From contig CABIXY010000001.1 of assembly GCA_902362805.1 (NCBI GenBank), positions 767,028-820,843 on the forward strand: a DNA stretch of 53,816 nucleotides. Reading direction: 5' to 3'. Under the pieces are notes generated by a model. It saw only the letters and a program-made list of their open reading frames with translations. It did no database searches and was not told the origin of the DNA. Origin of the DNA: Eubacteriaceae bacterium. Its GTDB lineage: Bacteria > Bacillota > Clostridia > Peptostreptococcales > Anaerovoracaceae. Shown one piece after another: positions 16,876-26,137 of the stretch. Both the position numbers and the translations under genes were made by a program. Position 1 is the first letter of the stretch, and every line of letters starts with the position of its first letter.

Positions 16876-17999
16876 AGAATTTCAGGTTTTCAACAACAAT
16901 CAGTGTAGCCGCTGCATTCTGCGCCTACTTCATCGGTTCAGGTTTTGCTTCAGGCCAGGAAGCACTGCAGTATTTTGCCGCATATGGCGGTTTCTGGCCA
17001 ATCGTGATTCCCCTGATTGTATTCGCCTGTCTATGGTTTTTCTGGTCCAAGATCGGATATAACTCATGGGATATTCCAGAAATAGACGCACCGGCTGATG
17101 CCTACGATTACTTCTGCGGATTTAAAGGTGCAGCCAGAGTGGCGGACGTTTTGACAATCATCATCACCGGTCTCTTCAGCTTATCCATGTTTGCCGGCTG
17201 CGGCGCAACCTTAGAGCAATATTTGGGAATCCCCCAGTGGATCGGCGCCATCGGCCTTGGAATCATCGCCTACGCCGTAATCTGGTTTGGTCTTGAAAGC
17301 GTCACAAACGTACTGAGCTGCGTGGGACTGATCATCATCGGTTTTGTCGTATTGATCGGCGTCTACTGCTTCGCAGCCCAGGGCCCTGGCGCAATTACAG
17401 ACGGCGCAGAGAAAATCAGCCAGTATGTGGACAACAGCGATATCTATATTGCCAGTGTGTTTGGCATTAAAAATCCGCTCCTGTCAGGCGCATGGTATTT
17501 TGGCACCTTCATCGTGACAGGATACGCCTTCATCGTAGCCCAGGGCAAGCGATTCCGCAGCTACAAAGAAAGTAACATGGCTTCGCTCTTTTCCGCCATC
17601 CTGTTTACATTGGGACTATACATGATTACTGGCGCCGTGTTGGCCAACATCGACCACATTGTAGAAGTCAAAGCACAGATTCCGCTTCTTGCCGTCATCG
17701 ACAATACCCTGCCAGTTCTACAGCCAGTATTTGCATTAGTCGTCGTGGCAGGCATCTTCACGACAATTACGGGTTATTCCTGGACCATCGGAAGAAGATT
17801 TGCAGAAGACAAGACGACCAAACAGAGGCTGATCGTTGGCGGCCTGATGATCATCGGCATCCTGGGCGGCGCCTTTATTCCGTTCAGTACCCTGGTCAAC
17901 TGGATTTCGCCGGCATCCGGTCTGCTGGGTTTGATCATCGCCGTATACATGACAATCGGTGCAATCGCAAAATCAAAGAGCCGTAAAAAGGCAGCGTAA
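16872..17999 (+). CDS. YkvI-like membrane permease (APC-superfamily type)
   Basis: A 375-residue protein with about ten membrane helices and a short basic C-terminal tail. The first helix contains YFIGSGFASGQEALQYF, a broken-helix Gly-Ser-Gly signature typical of the YkvI family, which is related to amino-acid and sodium symporters of the LeuT fold. The gene heads the operon with GRE, activase, GlmL-like and B12-mutase genes. The GRE starts 11 bases after its stop with a strong ribosome site. It is the likely importer of the pathway substrate. The substrate is not known. Confidence 0.8.
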   Translation: MKNFRFSTTISVAAAFCAYFIGSGFASGQEALQYFAAYGGFWPIVIPLIVFACLWFFWSKIGYNSWDIPEIDAPADAYDYFCGFKGAARVADVLTIIITGLFSLSMFAGCGATLEQYLGIPQWIGAIGLGIIAYAVIWFGLESVTNVLSCVGLIIIGFVVLIGVYCFAAQGPGAITDGAEKISQYVDNSDIYIASVFGIKNPLLSGAWYFGTFIVTGYAFIVAQGKRFRSYKESNMASLFSAILFTLGLYMITGAVLANIDHIVEVKAQIPLLAVIDNTLPVLQPVFALVVVAGIFTTITGYSWTIGRRFAEDKTTKQRLIVGGLMIIGILGGAFIPFSTLVNWISPASGLLGLIIAVYMTIGAIAKSKSRKKAA

Positions 18000-18010
18000 A
18001 GGAGGAAATT

Positions 18011-20377
18011 ATGGTATCTGAAAGAATTAACAGAATGAAAGAAAAACAGAGAAACACGGTCCCTACGTTCAGTGCAGAAAGGGCGAGACTGGCTACAGAG
18101 GCCTATGAGAAATTCGGCGGCGAACCCAACGTACTTCTAAAAGCCAAGATGCTGGACTATATTGTCACCAATATGACCGTTTATATCGACGATGATGATT
18201 TGATCGCCGGCAACTATACAGACCGCCCCCGGTGCGCACCGATTTTCCCAGAATTCGCATCCCAGTGGATTTTGGACGAAATTGATACTTTTACCACCAG
18301 AACTCTGGACCAGATGACTGCGGAAGACGGCATAAAAGAAGAGGTCATTGAAATTCTAAAGCGATGGGAAGGCAAGTCCTTTGATGAGGTTACTGCCGGA
18401 GTGTGCAGACCGGAGGCCATTGAAGCGATGAACTCCGGCATCCTTTCCATCGGTGGCCTGGAAACCAGTACAGGTCACATCCTGCCTAACTATTTCCGCT
18501 TGTTTGACGGCGGTCTTGCCAGTGCCATCCAAGCGTGCGAAAAGAACATCAAAGAGATGAAGGTGGCAAAGAAAGAGGATCAGGAAAAAGTGGATTTCTG
18601 GAATGCTGTCATCATTTCCTGTAGTGCCTGCATCAAATTTGCCCACAGATTTTCTGTGCTGGCAAAAGAGATGGCCGCAGCGGAAACAGATGAGGGGAGA
18701 AAACAGGAACTTCTGGTTATCAGCGAAAACTGCGCCACTGTGCCGGAAAATAGTCCGCAGACCTTCTGGCAGGCCATCCAGTTCGTCTGGTTTATCCATA
18801 TCACCCTCTGGATTGAAAGCAACGGACACGCCAATTCCTTCCCTGTATTTGACCGCTTGATCAATCCGCTCTATGTAAAGGATCTGCAGGAGGGCAATGT
18901 GACAGAAAGAGAAGCCTTAGACATTCTGGAATGCTTTTTCATTAAGAATACAGACATCCTCAAACTGAGAAATGCCTTTTTCAGCGAGAGCTGGGCTGGC
19001 TATCCCGTTTGGCAGAATATGATTATCGGCGGCATAGGGGCAGACGGCAAGGACGCCTGCAATGAGGCCACCATGCTCCTTCTGAAAGCAAATGAGGAAG
19101 TGCAGAGTTCCCAGCCTACCATGTCCCTGCGCTATCATAGACATATGTCTAAGGCAGTATTTGACAAGGCCATTTCCATGATACAGAAGGGACTTGCCAC
19201 ACCTGCTTTCTTCAACGACCATCTCTGCATTCCTCTCGTTCTGGCAAAGAGCGACGGCATCAACATCGAAGATGCCAGAAACTGGGGCGTCATGGGATGC
19301 GTGCAGCCTATGGCTGCCGGAAAATCCGACGGAAGAGCCCAGGTGGGCACGGTCAATCTGCTGAAATGCATCGAATTTGCCATGCACGACGGTTTTGACC
19401 CGCAGACCGGCAAACAGACCGGTCCGCACACTGGAAAGTTTGAAGAATTCGCCTCTTATGAAGACTTCTTCCAGGCTTTCCTGACTCAGGTGGATCATTC
19501 CTTCGACTTGATGATCAATGCCTATAATTCCGTAACGGCTATCCACGCAACCCGTCAGAATATGCCTTTTGCTTCCATGTGTGTGGACGACTGCATCGCC
19601 AAAGGCACCACTCTGCAGCAGGGCGGCGCCAAGTACAGCTATTCAGGTGCCTTGGCAGACGGGCTGGCCAATGCCATCGACTCCCTGGCCGCAGTGAGAA
19701 AGTTTGTATTTGAGGACAAGATTCTTACTGCACAGGAGCTGCTCTCCGCCTGTGACGACGATTTCGCAGACGAAGTTCTGAGACAGAAGCTGCTCAACAA
19801 GGGACCGAAATATGGCAACGACATTGATGAGGTGGATCTGATCGGTCATCTGATTATCAAGCACATCAACGAGATGATTTCCACTTACAGGGATAGCCGC
19901 GGCGCCAGATTCTGCTTTGATATCGAGTCTCAATCCTATAATATCGTGCAGGGAAAATGCGTTGGCGCTACACCGGACGGACGTAAAGCCTTCGCCCCTT
20001 TAGGTGACAACGTGTCGCCGGTCATGGGCAGAGACATCAGCGGTCCGACGGCAACGGTACTATCCGTTGCAAAGATAGATCAGTTCTACACCACAGACGG
20101 AACCCTGTTTAACATCCGTTTCGACCCGAGATCCATCGCAGGAGAGAAGGGCAGGGAAGTCCTTGGCGGTGTCGTGAAGACTTACTTTGACAACTACGGC
20201 GAGCACATTCAGATCAACGTGGTCAGCGATGAAACCTTGCGAGAGGCGCAGAAACATCCGGAAGACTATAAGAACCTCTTAGTTAGAGTTGCCGGGTATT
20301 TAGCCTACTTCACAGAACTGGACAAGAACGTGCAGGACAATATCATCGCACGTACGCTGCACAGCTGTGATTGTTAA
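18011..20377 (+). CDS. Divergent glycyl radical enzyme with Cys-x-Gln active site
   Basis: A 788-residue GRE. The thiyl cysteine C430 is in GCVQP, so Gln432 replaces the glutamate of 1,2-eliminase GREs. The radical glycine is G762 in RVAGYLAYF. It keeps IESNGH near residue 263, as in choline lyase and diol dehydratase relatives. The nearly invariant G-R-(hydrophobic)-D-Q just after this reads FPVFDR, losing Arg and Gln. A conserved His follows TG at about residue 155 (TSTGHIL). These differences sit around the active site and suggest a substrate or reaction unlike the other two GREs here. Its own activase follows directly. The gene has a strong GGAGG ribosome site. It may be a lyase, dehydratase or decarboxylase; sequence alone does not decide. 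Confidence 0.9.
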   Translation: MVSERINRMKEKQRNTVPTFSAERARLATEAYEKFGGEPNVLLKAKMLDYIVTNMTVYIDDDDLIAGNYTDRPRCAPIFPEFASQWILDEIDTFTTRTLDQMTAEDGIKEEVIEILKRWEGKSFDEVTAGVCRPEAIEAMNSGILSIGGLETSTGHILPNYFRLFDGGLASAIQACEKNIKEMKVAKKEDQEKVDFWNAVIISCSACIKFAHRFSVLAKEMAAAETDEGRKQELLVISENCATVPENSPQTFWQAIQFVWFIHITLWIESNGHANSFPVFDRLINPLYVKDLQEGNVTEREALDILECFFIKNTDILKLRNAFFSESWAGYPVWQNMIIGGIGADGKDACNEATMLLLKANEEVQSSQPTMSLRYHRHMSKAVFDKAISMIQKGLATPAFFNDHLCIPLVLAKSDGINIEDARNWGVMGCVQPMAAGKSDGRAQVGTVNLLKCIEFAMHDGFDPQTGKQTGPHTGKFEEFASYEDFFQAFLTQVDHSFDLMINAYNSVTAIHATRQNMPFASMCVDDCIAKGTTLQQGGAKYSYSGALADGLANAIDSLAAVRKFVFEDKILTAQELLSACDDDFADEVLRQKLLNKGPKYGNDIDEVDLIGHLIIKHINEMISTYRDSRGARFCFDIESQSYNIVQGKCVGATPDGRKAFAPLGDNVSPVMGRDISGPTATVLSVAKIDQFYTTDGTLFNIRFDPRSIAGEKGREVLGGVVKTYFDNYGEHIQINVVSDETLREAQKHPEDYKNLLVRVAGYLAYFTELDKNVQDNIIARTLHSCDC

Positions 20378-20388
20378 GACGGAGCAAT

Positions 20389-21318
20389 ATGATGAATAAG
20401 AACGGTAAAGAATTGATCGGCGGTATCCAGAGGTTTTCCACAGAAGATGGTCCGGGAATCCGTACCACGCTGTTCTTTAAAGGGTGCCCGCTGCGCTGTA
20501 AATGGTGTCATAATCCCGAACTGATCGATTTTGACTTTACACTCATACATACAGGCAATCAATGTATTGCCTGTGGCGAGTGTACCGCCATCTGCCCGGA
20601 AAATGCCATTCACATGGGAATTGAAGGGGTGCAGATTGATAGAAAACGGTGCAGGAGATGCGGAAAATGTGCGGATAATTGCTGTACAGGAGCTATGCGG
20701 CTTGTAGGCATGCATAAAACCGACGAGGAACTGCTGACCCTGCTGACGAAAGATCGAGGCTTTTATGCAGAGACGGGAGGGGGCATCACCTTCAGCGGCG
20801 GCGAGGTGACCAGCCAGGCTGCTTATGCACTGCGGCTTTTAGAAAAGTGCCGGGCAGCCGATTTGGATGTGGCCATCGATACCTGTGGCTGCTGCGATTA
20901 TGAGCAGCTGCAAAAGCTGTGTCGGGGAGCAAAGACCGTGCTCTTTGATCTGAAGTGCATGGATGAGGAACGGCATAGAGCATTGACAGGAGTAAACAAT
21001 AACTTGATTTTAGAAAACCTGGAAAAGCTCTGCTGTCAGCCGGATATTCACGACAAAATCGTCATCAGGCTGCCCCTGATTCACAGGTTCAATGATGGAG
21101 AGGCTGACATGAAGGCGATTTGCAATCTGCTGCATCGCCTTGATTTGAAAAAAGTTGACGGCCTGCCTTATCACAGCCTGGGAGTAGCCAAAGGGAGAAA
21201 CATCGGTGAACCGATGGCAGAGTTTGAGACGCCGTCCGATCAGCATCTGGATCAGATTGCAGCCTGGTTTCAGGAGGAGAATCTCCATATTCGCATCATG
21301 GGCAGGGATAAGAAATAG
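20389..21318 (+). CDS. Activating enzyme for the Cys-x-Gln GRE (radical SAM)
   Basis: A 309-residue radical SAM activase. Cluster cysteines are C33, C37, C40 in GCPLRCKWC. Two ferredoxin-like clusters follow (CIACGECTAIC and CRRCGKCADNC), then GGGITFSGGE. It forms the glycyl radical on the GRE encoded just upstream. ATG 20389, with GGAG four bases ahead, is taken as the start; ATG 20392 is equally possible. The gene begins 11 bases after the GRE stop and abuts the GlmL-like gene. It is clearly diverged from the activase at 8050, so the two GRE systems were not made by a recent local duplication. Confidence 0.92.
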   Translation: MMNKNGKELIGGIQRFSTEDGPGIRTTLFFKGCPLRCKWCHNPELIDFDFTLIHTGNQCIACGECTAICPENAIHMGIEGVQIDRKRCRRCGKCADNCCTGAMRLVGMHKTDEELLTLLTKDRGFYAETGGGITFSGGEVTSQAAYALRLLEKCRAADLDVAIDTCGCCDYEQLQKLCRGAKTVLFDLKCMDEERHRALTGVNNNLILENLEKLCCQPDIHDKIVIRLPLIHRFNDGEADMKAICNLLHRLDLKKVDGLPYHSLGVAKGRNIGEPMAEFETPSDQHLDQIAAWFQEENLHIRIMGRDKK

Positions 21319-21327
21319 GTGAACTGT

Positions 21328-22710
21328 ATGACATATACATTTTGTGTTGACTTTGGCAGCACTTTTACAAAACTCTGTGTTTTTGACCTGGAGAGGGGCG
21401 AACTGGTCATGACCACGAAACATCCCACCACGGTGGGAACGGATGCCAGTATCGCTCTTCTGGCAGGTCTTGCGCAGGCGAAAAGATATGTGGGAGAGAA
21501 AGGCGTAAAGAAAGGACGGATTGTTACCAGCAGCAGCGCCGCCGGGGGTCTTCGCATGGTAGTTGTAGGACTGACCCAGCGCTTTAGTCTCCTAGCCGGA
21601 AAAAATGTGGCATTGGGCGCAGGTGCAAGGATTATCAAGACCTACGCAAATTATCTGACGGAAGAGAATGTGTGTGAAATTGAGAAAATGAACCCGGAAA
21701 TTCTTCTGCTCTGCGGCGGCATCGAGGGGGGCAATGTGGACCGAATCCTCTATAATGCCAAAATGCTGAAAGAGGCTGATATCTCCTCTTATGTGGTCTA
21801 TGCGGGCAATCAGGAGGTTGCTCCATACATCAGGCAGGAATTGGCCACAGGAGCCATCTCTTGTTATATGGCTGAAAATGTGTTTCCTGCCTATGGTCAG
21901 CTCAACGCAGCGCCAGCGGGAAACATCATCAGACAGCTGTTTATGGAACGGATTGCAGGCGCCAAAGGTCTGGCGTCAGCTTTCCCCTTCATCGGAAGCG
22001 TACAGATGCCTACACCGGCGGCGGTGCTGGCTGGCGGACAGCTACTGGCCCAGGGAACTGATAAAGAGTCAGGCCTGGGCAGTCTGATGGTCTTTGATGT
22101 GGGAGGCGCCACGACGGACGTATATTCTTTTATGGAAGAGAATGGTTCTGGTGCAAAACATGTCGGCTCACCGGAACCCTTTGCCAAGAGGACGGTGGAA
22201 GGAGATCTGGGCGTACGATCTTCCTGTCTATCCCTGGCAGAAGCCATGAATCTGACGGCAGGTGCAAAGCGGGCTGGCAGGTCAGCCGAGCAGTTTTTAT
22301 CCGATTGCAGGAGACGGGCAGCAATAGACACTTACGTGCCGGATAATGAATTCCAGAAGGAAGTGGACGTTGTCTTAGCAGAAGGAGCCGTGGAAATCAG
22401 CGCCCGCAGACACTGCGGGAAAGTGACCAACGCCTATGCCAGGAATGTCAGTGAAACCTTAGAAGGAAAAGATCTGCGAAAAATTGGCAGCATGGTCGGC
22501 ACTGGCGGACCCATCATTCACAGCGGCAATCCGGCTGGTCTCCTGAGCCAAGCACTGCGCAGACCGTGGGAAAAAGAATTGCTGCTGCCTGAAGAAAGCA
22601 AGTTTTATCTTGATAAACGATATATTTTATATGCTATAGGCCTCTGTGCCGGCATCAATCCTGCCGGTGCACTGCATATTGCAAAAGAAAATATAGTGGA
22701 AGTAGATTGA
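21328..22710 (+). CDS. GlmL/MutL-like ATPase, accessory protein of B12-dependent mutases
   Basis: A 460-residue protein of the GlmL/MutL family (glutamate mutase accessory, not the DNA repair MutL). It has an actin/Hsp70-like ATPase fold: phosphate-1 motif CVDFGSTFTKL at residues about 6-16 and phosphate-2 motif DVGGATTDVYS near 258. Members lie between the small and large subunits of glutamate mutase or beside ornithine aminomutase, and are thought to help assemble or reactivate the cobalamin enzyme. ATG 21328, behind AGGTGA, is preferred to the GTG at 21319. The gene is 10 bases ahead of the fused mutase gene, which is the expected partner. Its presence beside a GRE is unusual. Confidence 0.85.
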   Translation: MTYTFCVDFGSTFTKLCVFDLERGELVMTTKHPTTVGTDASIALLAGLAQAKRYVGEKGVKKGRIVTSSSAAGGLRMVVVGLTQRFSLLAGKNVALGAGARIIKTYANYLTEENVCEIEKMNPEILLLCGGIEGGNVDRILYNAKMLKEADISSYVVYAGNQEVAPYIRQELATGAISCYMAENVFPAYGQLNAAPAGNIIRQLFMERIAGAKGLASAFPFIGSVQMPTPAAVLAGGQLLAQGTDKESGLGSLMVFDVGGATTDVYSFMEENGSGAKHVGSPEPFAKRTVEGDLGVRSSCLSLAEAMNLTAGAKRAGRSAEQFLSDCRRRAAIDTYVPDNEFQKEVDVVLAEGAVEISARRHCGKVTNAYARNVSETLEGKDLRKIGSMVGTGGPIIHSGNPAGLLSQALRRPWEKELLLPEESKFYLDKRYILYAIGLCAGINPAGALHIAKENIVEVD

Positions 22711-22720
22711 GGAAAAGAGA

Positions 22721-24469
22721 ATGAAAGCATATTCAAAACAGGATTTTATTACTACTGAATTTCCGTCGGTACAGAAGATGATCGAGCTGGCAAAGGAGAT
22801 CAGCAAAGACTGGGAATACGGACAAACAGCCTTCTGCCGGGAAAGGGGCGTAGACTCGGAGAGGGCGTTCAAAGAACAGTGCAAGACTGAGAACAGAATT
22901 TCCAGACATGCCGCCATCGGCTATAACTCAGTAGAAGAGACCTGCAGCGCAATGAAGTGGCTTTATGAGGAACTGGAAAAGAAAGACTGCACCTTGGATC
23001 GAGTAGGTGTGTTGCTGGACGTTTCCATGGGCATTTCAGATGAATATAAAGACCATGCCATGGTCGGCTCTGGATTGGTACTGCACAGCGAAGAGGAGTG
23101 GGTGGCCTTGGGACAGGCAGCGCCGTTTATGATTCACTTCGGAGACAATATGATCGGCTCCCTGAGAAGTCTTGAAAATCTCCAACTGGCCTTTAAAGCG
23201 GGAACGACATCGGTGGGGAATTTCTCCCAGTATTTCAGTTACAGCTATCCATTTCAATATGATATGAACAAGAGAACCCTGGATGCCTGTCTGGCGATTT
23301 GTATTATGGGACTTAACAAAGAAAGAGGCATGGTCATGCACTCCAACCTGGACGACGGCTTTGCCGCTGCCTTTAACGATTTGGTGACGGTTCTGGCATG
23401 GGCAAGGGTTGAGAAATATCTGGCCGAGGACTTGATGAAGGCCAAACTGGGCCACTGCTTTGGAAATCTGTTCAGCAGTCCGATCTTACGAATGACCTTT
23501 TCCCTGGCTCTGGATGAAATCAACGGCGGGGATTCCTGCGGCACCATGATTTACGGAAATACGACGGATTACACCAGGGATTTCGTCAGAAACAACGCGG
23601 TAGTAAATGGTTATATCCTTGGAGACATGATCGGTCAGATTCACAGGCCTACTGGCCATGCCATGAGTTCGGTGCCAGTATCGGAGGCAGCCAGGATTCC
23701 CACCAAAGAAGAGATTTTGGACGCCCAAGTCATGAGCAACGAGATTGAGCGCTATGCCAGGGCCTTTGAACCCTATGTCAACTGGGCTAAGGTTGAAGAG
23801 GACAAACAGCGGCTGCTGCAGGGAGCCGACGTGGTTTACGGCAATATCATGAAAGGCCTTGCAGACATGGGTATCGACATGAAGAACCCGGCGGAAATCA
23901 TGATTACCTGTAAGGAACTGGGACCGGAATACTTGGAACGATCCTTTGGTCTGGGAGAACCCTCTGAGGAATACGCCAATGGCAGAAAACCGATCTGGCC
24001 GACAGATATGGTACGTAGTCTGGAAAAAATTCAAAATCAGTGTTTCCGGAACTTCAATCCAGATAAATCTGATCTGGCCGGGCTGAAGGTGATTCTCTGC
24101 GCCACAGACATTCACGAGTTCGGCAAGGTGGTGGTGGGCAATGTTCTGCGCAGAGCCAATGCCAGAATCTTTGACATTGGGAGAGATGCCAGCCCTGGCG
24201 AAGCCGCTGAAATGGCTTTGGAGACAGACAGCCACGTGATTTTGGTCAGTTCCTATAATGGAATCGCCAGAACCTTTGCTAAAGCTCTGCTCCGTCAAAT
24301 GGAAGACCTGGGGGTAGAGGCCGAAATCTTTATGGGCGGTCTGCTTAACGAAAACGACGAAGGCGGCAACATTCCAGTGGACGTGACTGAGGAACTGGAA
24401 GCAATGGGTGTGCATTGTGTAAAAGAAGCAGAAAGCCTGCCGGCGGAGATTAAAAGAGTTTTTGCTTAA
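22721..24469 (+). CDS. Fused adenosylcobalamin-dependent mutase, glutamate-mutase-like, substrate unknown
   Basis: A 582-residue protein in two parts. Residues from about 450 onward are a B12-binding domain: D463-x-H465-x-x-G468 (TDIHEFG; His465 would be the cobalt ligand), then VSSYNG and a GG near the end. The first 440 residues resemble distantly the TIM-barrel large subunit of glutamate mutase (GlmE/MutE), including a shared IPTKE stretch and a similar order of blocks. The protein would be a catalytic-then-cobalamin fusion of GlmE- and GlmS-like parts. Such enzymes rearrange carbon skeletons by a 5'-deoxyadenosyl radical. Sequence differs too much from GlmE to call it glutamate mutase. 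A GlmL-like partner precedes it, and GAGGAAA drives translation. Confidence 0.8.
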   Translation: MKAYSKQDFITTEFPSVQKMIELAKEISKDWEYGQTAFCRERGVDSERAFKEQCKTENRISRHAAIGYNSVEETCSAMKWLYEELEKKDCTLDRVGVLLDVSMGISDEYKDHAMVGSGLVLHSEEEWVALGQAAPFMIHFGDNMIGSLRSLENLQLAFKAGTTSVGNFSQYFSYSYPFQYDMNKRTLDACLAICIMGLNKERGMVMHSNLDDGFAAAFNDLVTVLAWARVEKYLAEDLMKAKLGHCFGNLFSSPILRMTFSLALDEINGGDSCGTMIYGNTTDYTRDFVRNNAVVNGYILGDMIGQIHRPTGHAMSSVPVSEAARIPTKEEILDAQVMSNEIERYARAFEPYVNWAKVEEDKQRLLQGADVVYGNIMKGLADMGIDMKNPAEIMITCKELGPEYLERSFGLGEPSEEYANGRKPIWPTDMVRSLEKIQNQCFRNFNPDKSDLAGLKVILCATDIHEFGKVVVGNVLRRANARIFDIGRDASPGEAAEMALETDSHVILVSSYNGIARTFAKALLRQMEDLGVEAEIFMGGLLNENDEGGNIPVDVTEELEAMGVHCVKEAESLPAEIKRVFA

Positions 24470-24512
24470 ATAGTCAGAGGCGGTTATTCTCATAAAGGTC
24501 CGTAAAATCCAC

Positions 24513-24541
24513 TTGTAAAAAACCACTAGATATGCAATAAT
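24513..24541 (+). promoter_or_regulatory. Possible promoter of the GntR gene
   Basis: TTGTAA (24513-24518) and AATAAT (24536-24541) are 17 bases apart, in the 103-base gap before the GntR gene. The match is weak; the gene could also be co-transcribed from upstream. Confidence 0.3.
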
Positions 24542-24572
24542 TTCAGTAGTAATACAATTGGAGGGAAATATT

Positions 24573-25253
24573 ATGATGGATAACCGCAGCCTAACGGATA
24601 GAACGATAAAGGAACTTACAGAGATGATTACTGTGAAAAAAACGTACAAGCCGGGTGATAAATTACCCAATGAACTGGTACTGTCGGAAGAACTGGGGGT
24701 GAGCAGAACCACCCTGAGAGATGCAATTACCTATCTGACATCAATCAATGTTCTTGAGAGAAAACGAGGAAAGGGTACCTTTGTAATCGATAATGAGGCG
24801 CTGCGCGATGATTATGGTTTTAACGAATTAAATTTTCTGCAGGTGAAACTGAAAGACCTGTATGAAGTGCGGCTGATTGTAGAGCCTGAAATGACAGCGA
24901 TTGCAACCAGAAAAGCCACAGAGGAAGATCTGGAAAAAATCATCAAATATACGAAAATGATTGAAGCGACACTTGAAGAGGGTGATTTCACAGCAGATAT
25001 GAATAAGAAGTTTCACAACGCCATTGCTATGGCAACCCACAATGAGTTCATCATCAGGCTGTACGAGAACATCAGCACGGCTACGGTGAAGGCGTTCAAT
25101 GAGGAGAGCATCATTCAAAAAAATAACGAGGTGCTTGTCATGAGCCATGGCATGATAACAGAAATGATGAAGTGCAGGGATGCAGAAGGAGCCAAACTGG
25201 CCATGAGGCTTCATATCAAGCAGTCAATCGACTTCTATAATTTGAAAATCTAA
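24573..25253 (+). CDS. GntR-family regulator, FadR/FCD type
   Basis: A 226-residue repressor-type protein. The N-terminal winged HTH has LPNELVLSEELGVSRTTLRD (about 29-48) and the wing GKGTFV. The C-terminal all-helical FCD domain has the spaced histidines (KFHNAIA, SHGMI, RLHIKQS) that bind a metal and an acid ligand in this family. ATG 24573, with GGAGGG ahead, is the start. FCD regulators commonly sense small carboxylates or amino-acid breakdown products. The palindrome TTTGTTGT-CAT-ACAACAAA at 28031-28049 and the GTTGT palindrome at 16738 are plausible operators. It probably controls this cluster, including the divergent ProC gene. Confidence 0.9.
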   Translation: MMDNRSLTDRTIKELTEMITVKKTYKPGDKLPNELVLSEELGVSRTTLRDAITYLTSINVLERKRGKGTFVIDNEALRDDYGFNELNFLQVKLKDLYEVRLIVEPEMTAIATRKATEEDLEKIIKYTKMIEATLEEGDFTADMNKKFHNAIAMATHNEFIIRLYENISTATVKAFNEESIIQKNNEVLVMSHGMITEMMKCRDAEGAKLAMRLHIKQSIDFYNLKI

Positions 25254-25300
25254 GACGAATTACAAGAGATATGCAGAAGCAAAATCTATGGAGGACAGAC

Positions 25301-26119
25301 ATGAAAAATGTGAACAAGAAAATTGTGTTTTACGGCGGGGGCAAAATGGCTGAAAACATCATCAGGGGACTGATTAAGAATGAGACGATGAATCCCGATA
25401 ATATTACGGTGGGTGAGATGATGCAAGCGCGCTGCAGCTATTTGGCGGATACATATGGTGTAACAGCAGTTACCGATGCATCGGAGGCAATAAAAGAAGC
25501 CGACATGGTTTTGATCGGGGTTAATCCGCCACAGATTCCCAGTGTGACTGGCGCACTGAAACCCGTTCTCAACGAGGATACCATAGTGATGTCCTTTGCT
25601 TGCGGCGTGGCCATCAAAGTCTTTGAAAATCAGCTGGGCAGTGATAAAAAGATTGTAAGAATCGTACCTAACACTCTCAGCCAATCCGGGTATGGATATT
25701 CCTTGGCGCACAGCAATGAAAACCTGGACGAAGATGACAAAGCTTTCGTCGACCAGCTGCTCCACGGTCTTGGAAAAGTGCTCTATATGGAGGAAAGCAA
25801 GTTCGACAGCTTCCAGGGCTATGGCTGCACAGGTCCGCTTTGGATATATAAGTTCGTAGAGGCGATGATTGACGCGGGGATTTATGTTGGCTTTACCCGG
25901 GCGGAGGCTCGAGAACTGATTCTTGAAAACATGCTGGGTACAGTAAAGATTCTTCAGGAGACGGGGGCATCGCCTACTGCCAAGATTGAAGAACTGACCT
26001 CGCCTGGCGGCGTGACCATTGAAGCCCTCCGAGCCTTACAGGAGAATGGCAGCTATATGAGACCTACCATAGCTTCTATGGAGGCAGCCGTAAAGAAATG
26101 CGCCATTGTGGCATCGTAA
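25301..26119 (+). CDS. ProC-like pyrroline-5-carboxylate/imine reductase, divergent pocket
   Basis: A 272-residue protein with the ProC architecture: Rossmann motif FYGGGKMAENI at the N-terminus, NPPQIPS, VPNTL, and LTSPGGVTIEALRALQ near the C-terminus. ProC reduces 1-pyrroline-5-carboxylate to proline with NAD(P)H, and can be reversed in degradation. The usual substrate-pocket stretch SGSGPAY is replaced by YGCTGPLW, and TSPGGTT reads TSPGGVT. It may therefore reduce or oxidise another cyclic imine. ATG 25301 has GGAGG ahead. It sits between the GntR gene and a dehydrogenase-fold gene, apparently in one transcript. A paralogue is encoded at 27135-27938. Confidence 0.85.
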   Translation: MKNVNKKIVFYGGGKMAENIIRGLIKNETMNPDNITVGEMMQARCSYLADTYGVTAVTDASEAIKEADMVLIGVNPPQIPSVTGALKPVLNEDTIVMSFACGVAIKVFENQLGSDKKIVRIVPNTLSQSGYGYSLAHSNENLDEDDKAFVDQLLHGLGKVLYMEESKFDSFQGYGCTGPLWIYKFVEAMIDAGIYVGFTRAEARELILENMLGTVKILQETGASPTAKIEELTSPGGVTIEALRALQENGSYMRPTIASMEAAVKKCAIVAS

Positions 26120-26137
26120 GAATAAGGAGGATGAAGG

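Noticed and set aside
21328..22710. DNA mismatch repair MutL
   Set aside because: The protein has actin-type ATPase motifs (DFGST, DVGGATTD), not a GHKL ATPase; the name similarity is accidental.
22721..24469. Ornithine or lysine aminomutase
   Set aside because: The catalytic part looks closer to GlmE, the length is short for OraE, and no PLP-binding signature was seen.
23486..24712. 408-codon minus-strand open frame opposite the B12 mutase and GntR genes
   Set aside because: Composition is that of an antisense frame, and it overlaps two well-supported genes and their intergenic region.
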